Assembly (NCBI RefSeq): GCF_011759375.1
Contig: NZ_JAARML010000001.1
Location: 1,426,001-1,490,000 of the forward strand
Length of the DNA stretch: 64,000 nucleotides
Reading direction: 5' to 3'
From: Paraflavitalea devenefica
GTDB lineage: Bacteria > Bacteroidota > Bacteroidia > Chitinophagales > Chitinophagaceae
The translations under genes were made by a program, and so were the position numbers. A model generated the notes under the pieces. That model made no database searches. It worked only from the letters and a program-made list of their open reading frames with translations, and had not been told where the DNA came from. Of the stretch, positions 63,862-64,000 are shown in pieces (the first letter of the stretch is position 1; every line of letters begins with the position of its first letter).

Positions 63862-64000
63862 ATGGCTTCAAGAGAATTTTTTGAAATACCCAAGCGATAC
63901 AAGACCTGGTCAACAGCTCTTATGGGAGTAGGCGTATTGTCATTGATCATTGCATTTATCGCTTATGGAAGAGGAGAACATCCGCAATTGTTCTGGGGCG
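63862..64000 (+). CDS. actF: Alternative Complex III subunit ActF, N-terminal fragment (cut by window end)
   Basis: 46 complete codons from the ATG at 63862, reading MASREFFEIPKRYKTWSTAL and then a hydrophobic helix (MGVGVLSLIIAFIAYG). The frame is open to the end of the window. Position after actE and the amphipathic start followed by a membrane helix fit ActF, the NrfD-like or shorter membrane subunit annotated as quinol:cytochrome c oxidoreductase. Identification rests mainly on gene order. Confidence 0.8.
   Translation, partial: MASREFFEIPKRYKTWSTALMGVGVLSLIIAFIAYGRGEHPQLFWG

Overview
The window comes from a Bacteroidota chromosome, most likely a member of the Chitinophagaceae or a close relative (inference). 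The evidence is a SusC/SusD pair, CarboxypepD_reg-type outer-membrane receptors, a GLPGLI-family protein, a menaquinone gene of the futalosine route (mqnC), a paired M16 peptidase locus, a fused alpha/beta 2-oxoacid dehydrogenase E1, and an Alternative Complex III operon (actABCDE and the start of actF). Several promoters carry the Bacteroidota -7 element TAnnTTTG. I saw no rRNA, tRNA, CRISPR array, transposase or prophage block; this is ordinary chromosome with accessory stretches.

Layout. 1-2.1 kb: end of an SNF2-type helicase. 2.3-9.2 kb: two TonB-dependent-receptor-like outer-membrane proteins with a small secreted protein between them and a candidate small gene/structured RNA on the minus strand. 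9.3-12.2 kb: a TPP-riboswitch-controlled operon (methyltransferase, AIR-synthase/ThiL/HypE-superfamily protein, divergent ThiE-family protein, Trm112-like protein). 12.2-15.6 kb: GLPGLI protein, divergent histidine kinase and response regulator, small membrane protein. 15.6-22.1 kb (minus): a 1304-residue hybrid sensor kinase, a lipoprotein bracketed by palindromic REP-like repeats, and mqnC. 22.3-26.7 kb: retropepsin-like/PDZ protein, an M16 peptidase pair and a four-helix membrane protein. 27.2-31.8 kb: SusC/SusD. 31.9-40.7 kb: membrane protein, fused E1, and a 1950-residue alpha-2-macroglobulin-like protein with an embedded SusC-type plug. 40.8-54.7 kb: mainly exported hydrolases (N-acyl-D-amino-acid deacylase, two penicillin-acylase paralogues, M19 dipeptidase, S41 peptidase, two serine beta-lactamase-like hydrolases). 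54.8-55.8 kb: a membrane domain fused to PurN. 56.4-64 kb: act operon.

The most interesting signals outside the genes are these. (1) A near-identical 40-bp box of phased TTAAC repeats lies at exactly the same distance from a -7 element in front of the receptor gene at 6429 and in front of the GLPGLI gene, beside a two-component system that is the obvious candidate regulator. (2) Three intergenic arrays have a strict 11-bp period (40.7, 42.4 and 55.8-56.0 kb), two of them flipping orientation about a centre. (3) The TPP-riboswitch operon contains no canonical thiamine enzyme apart from a ThiE homologue that has lost several active-site residues.
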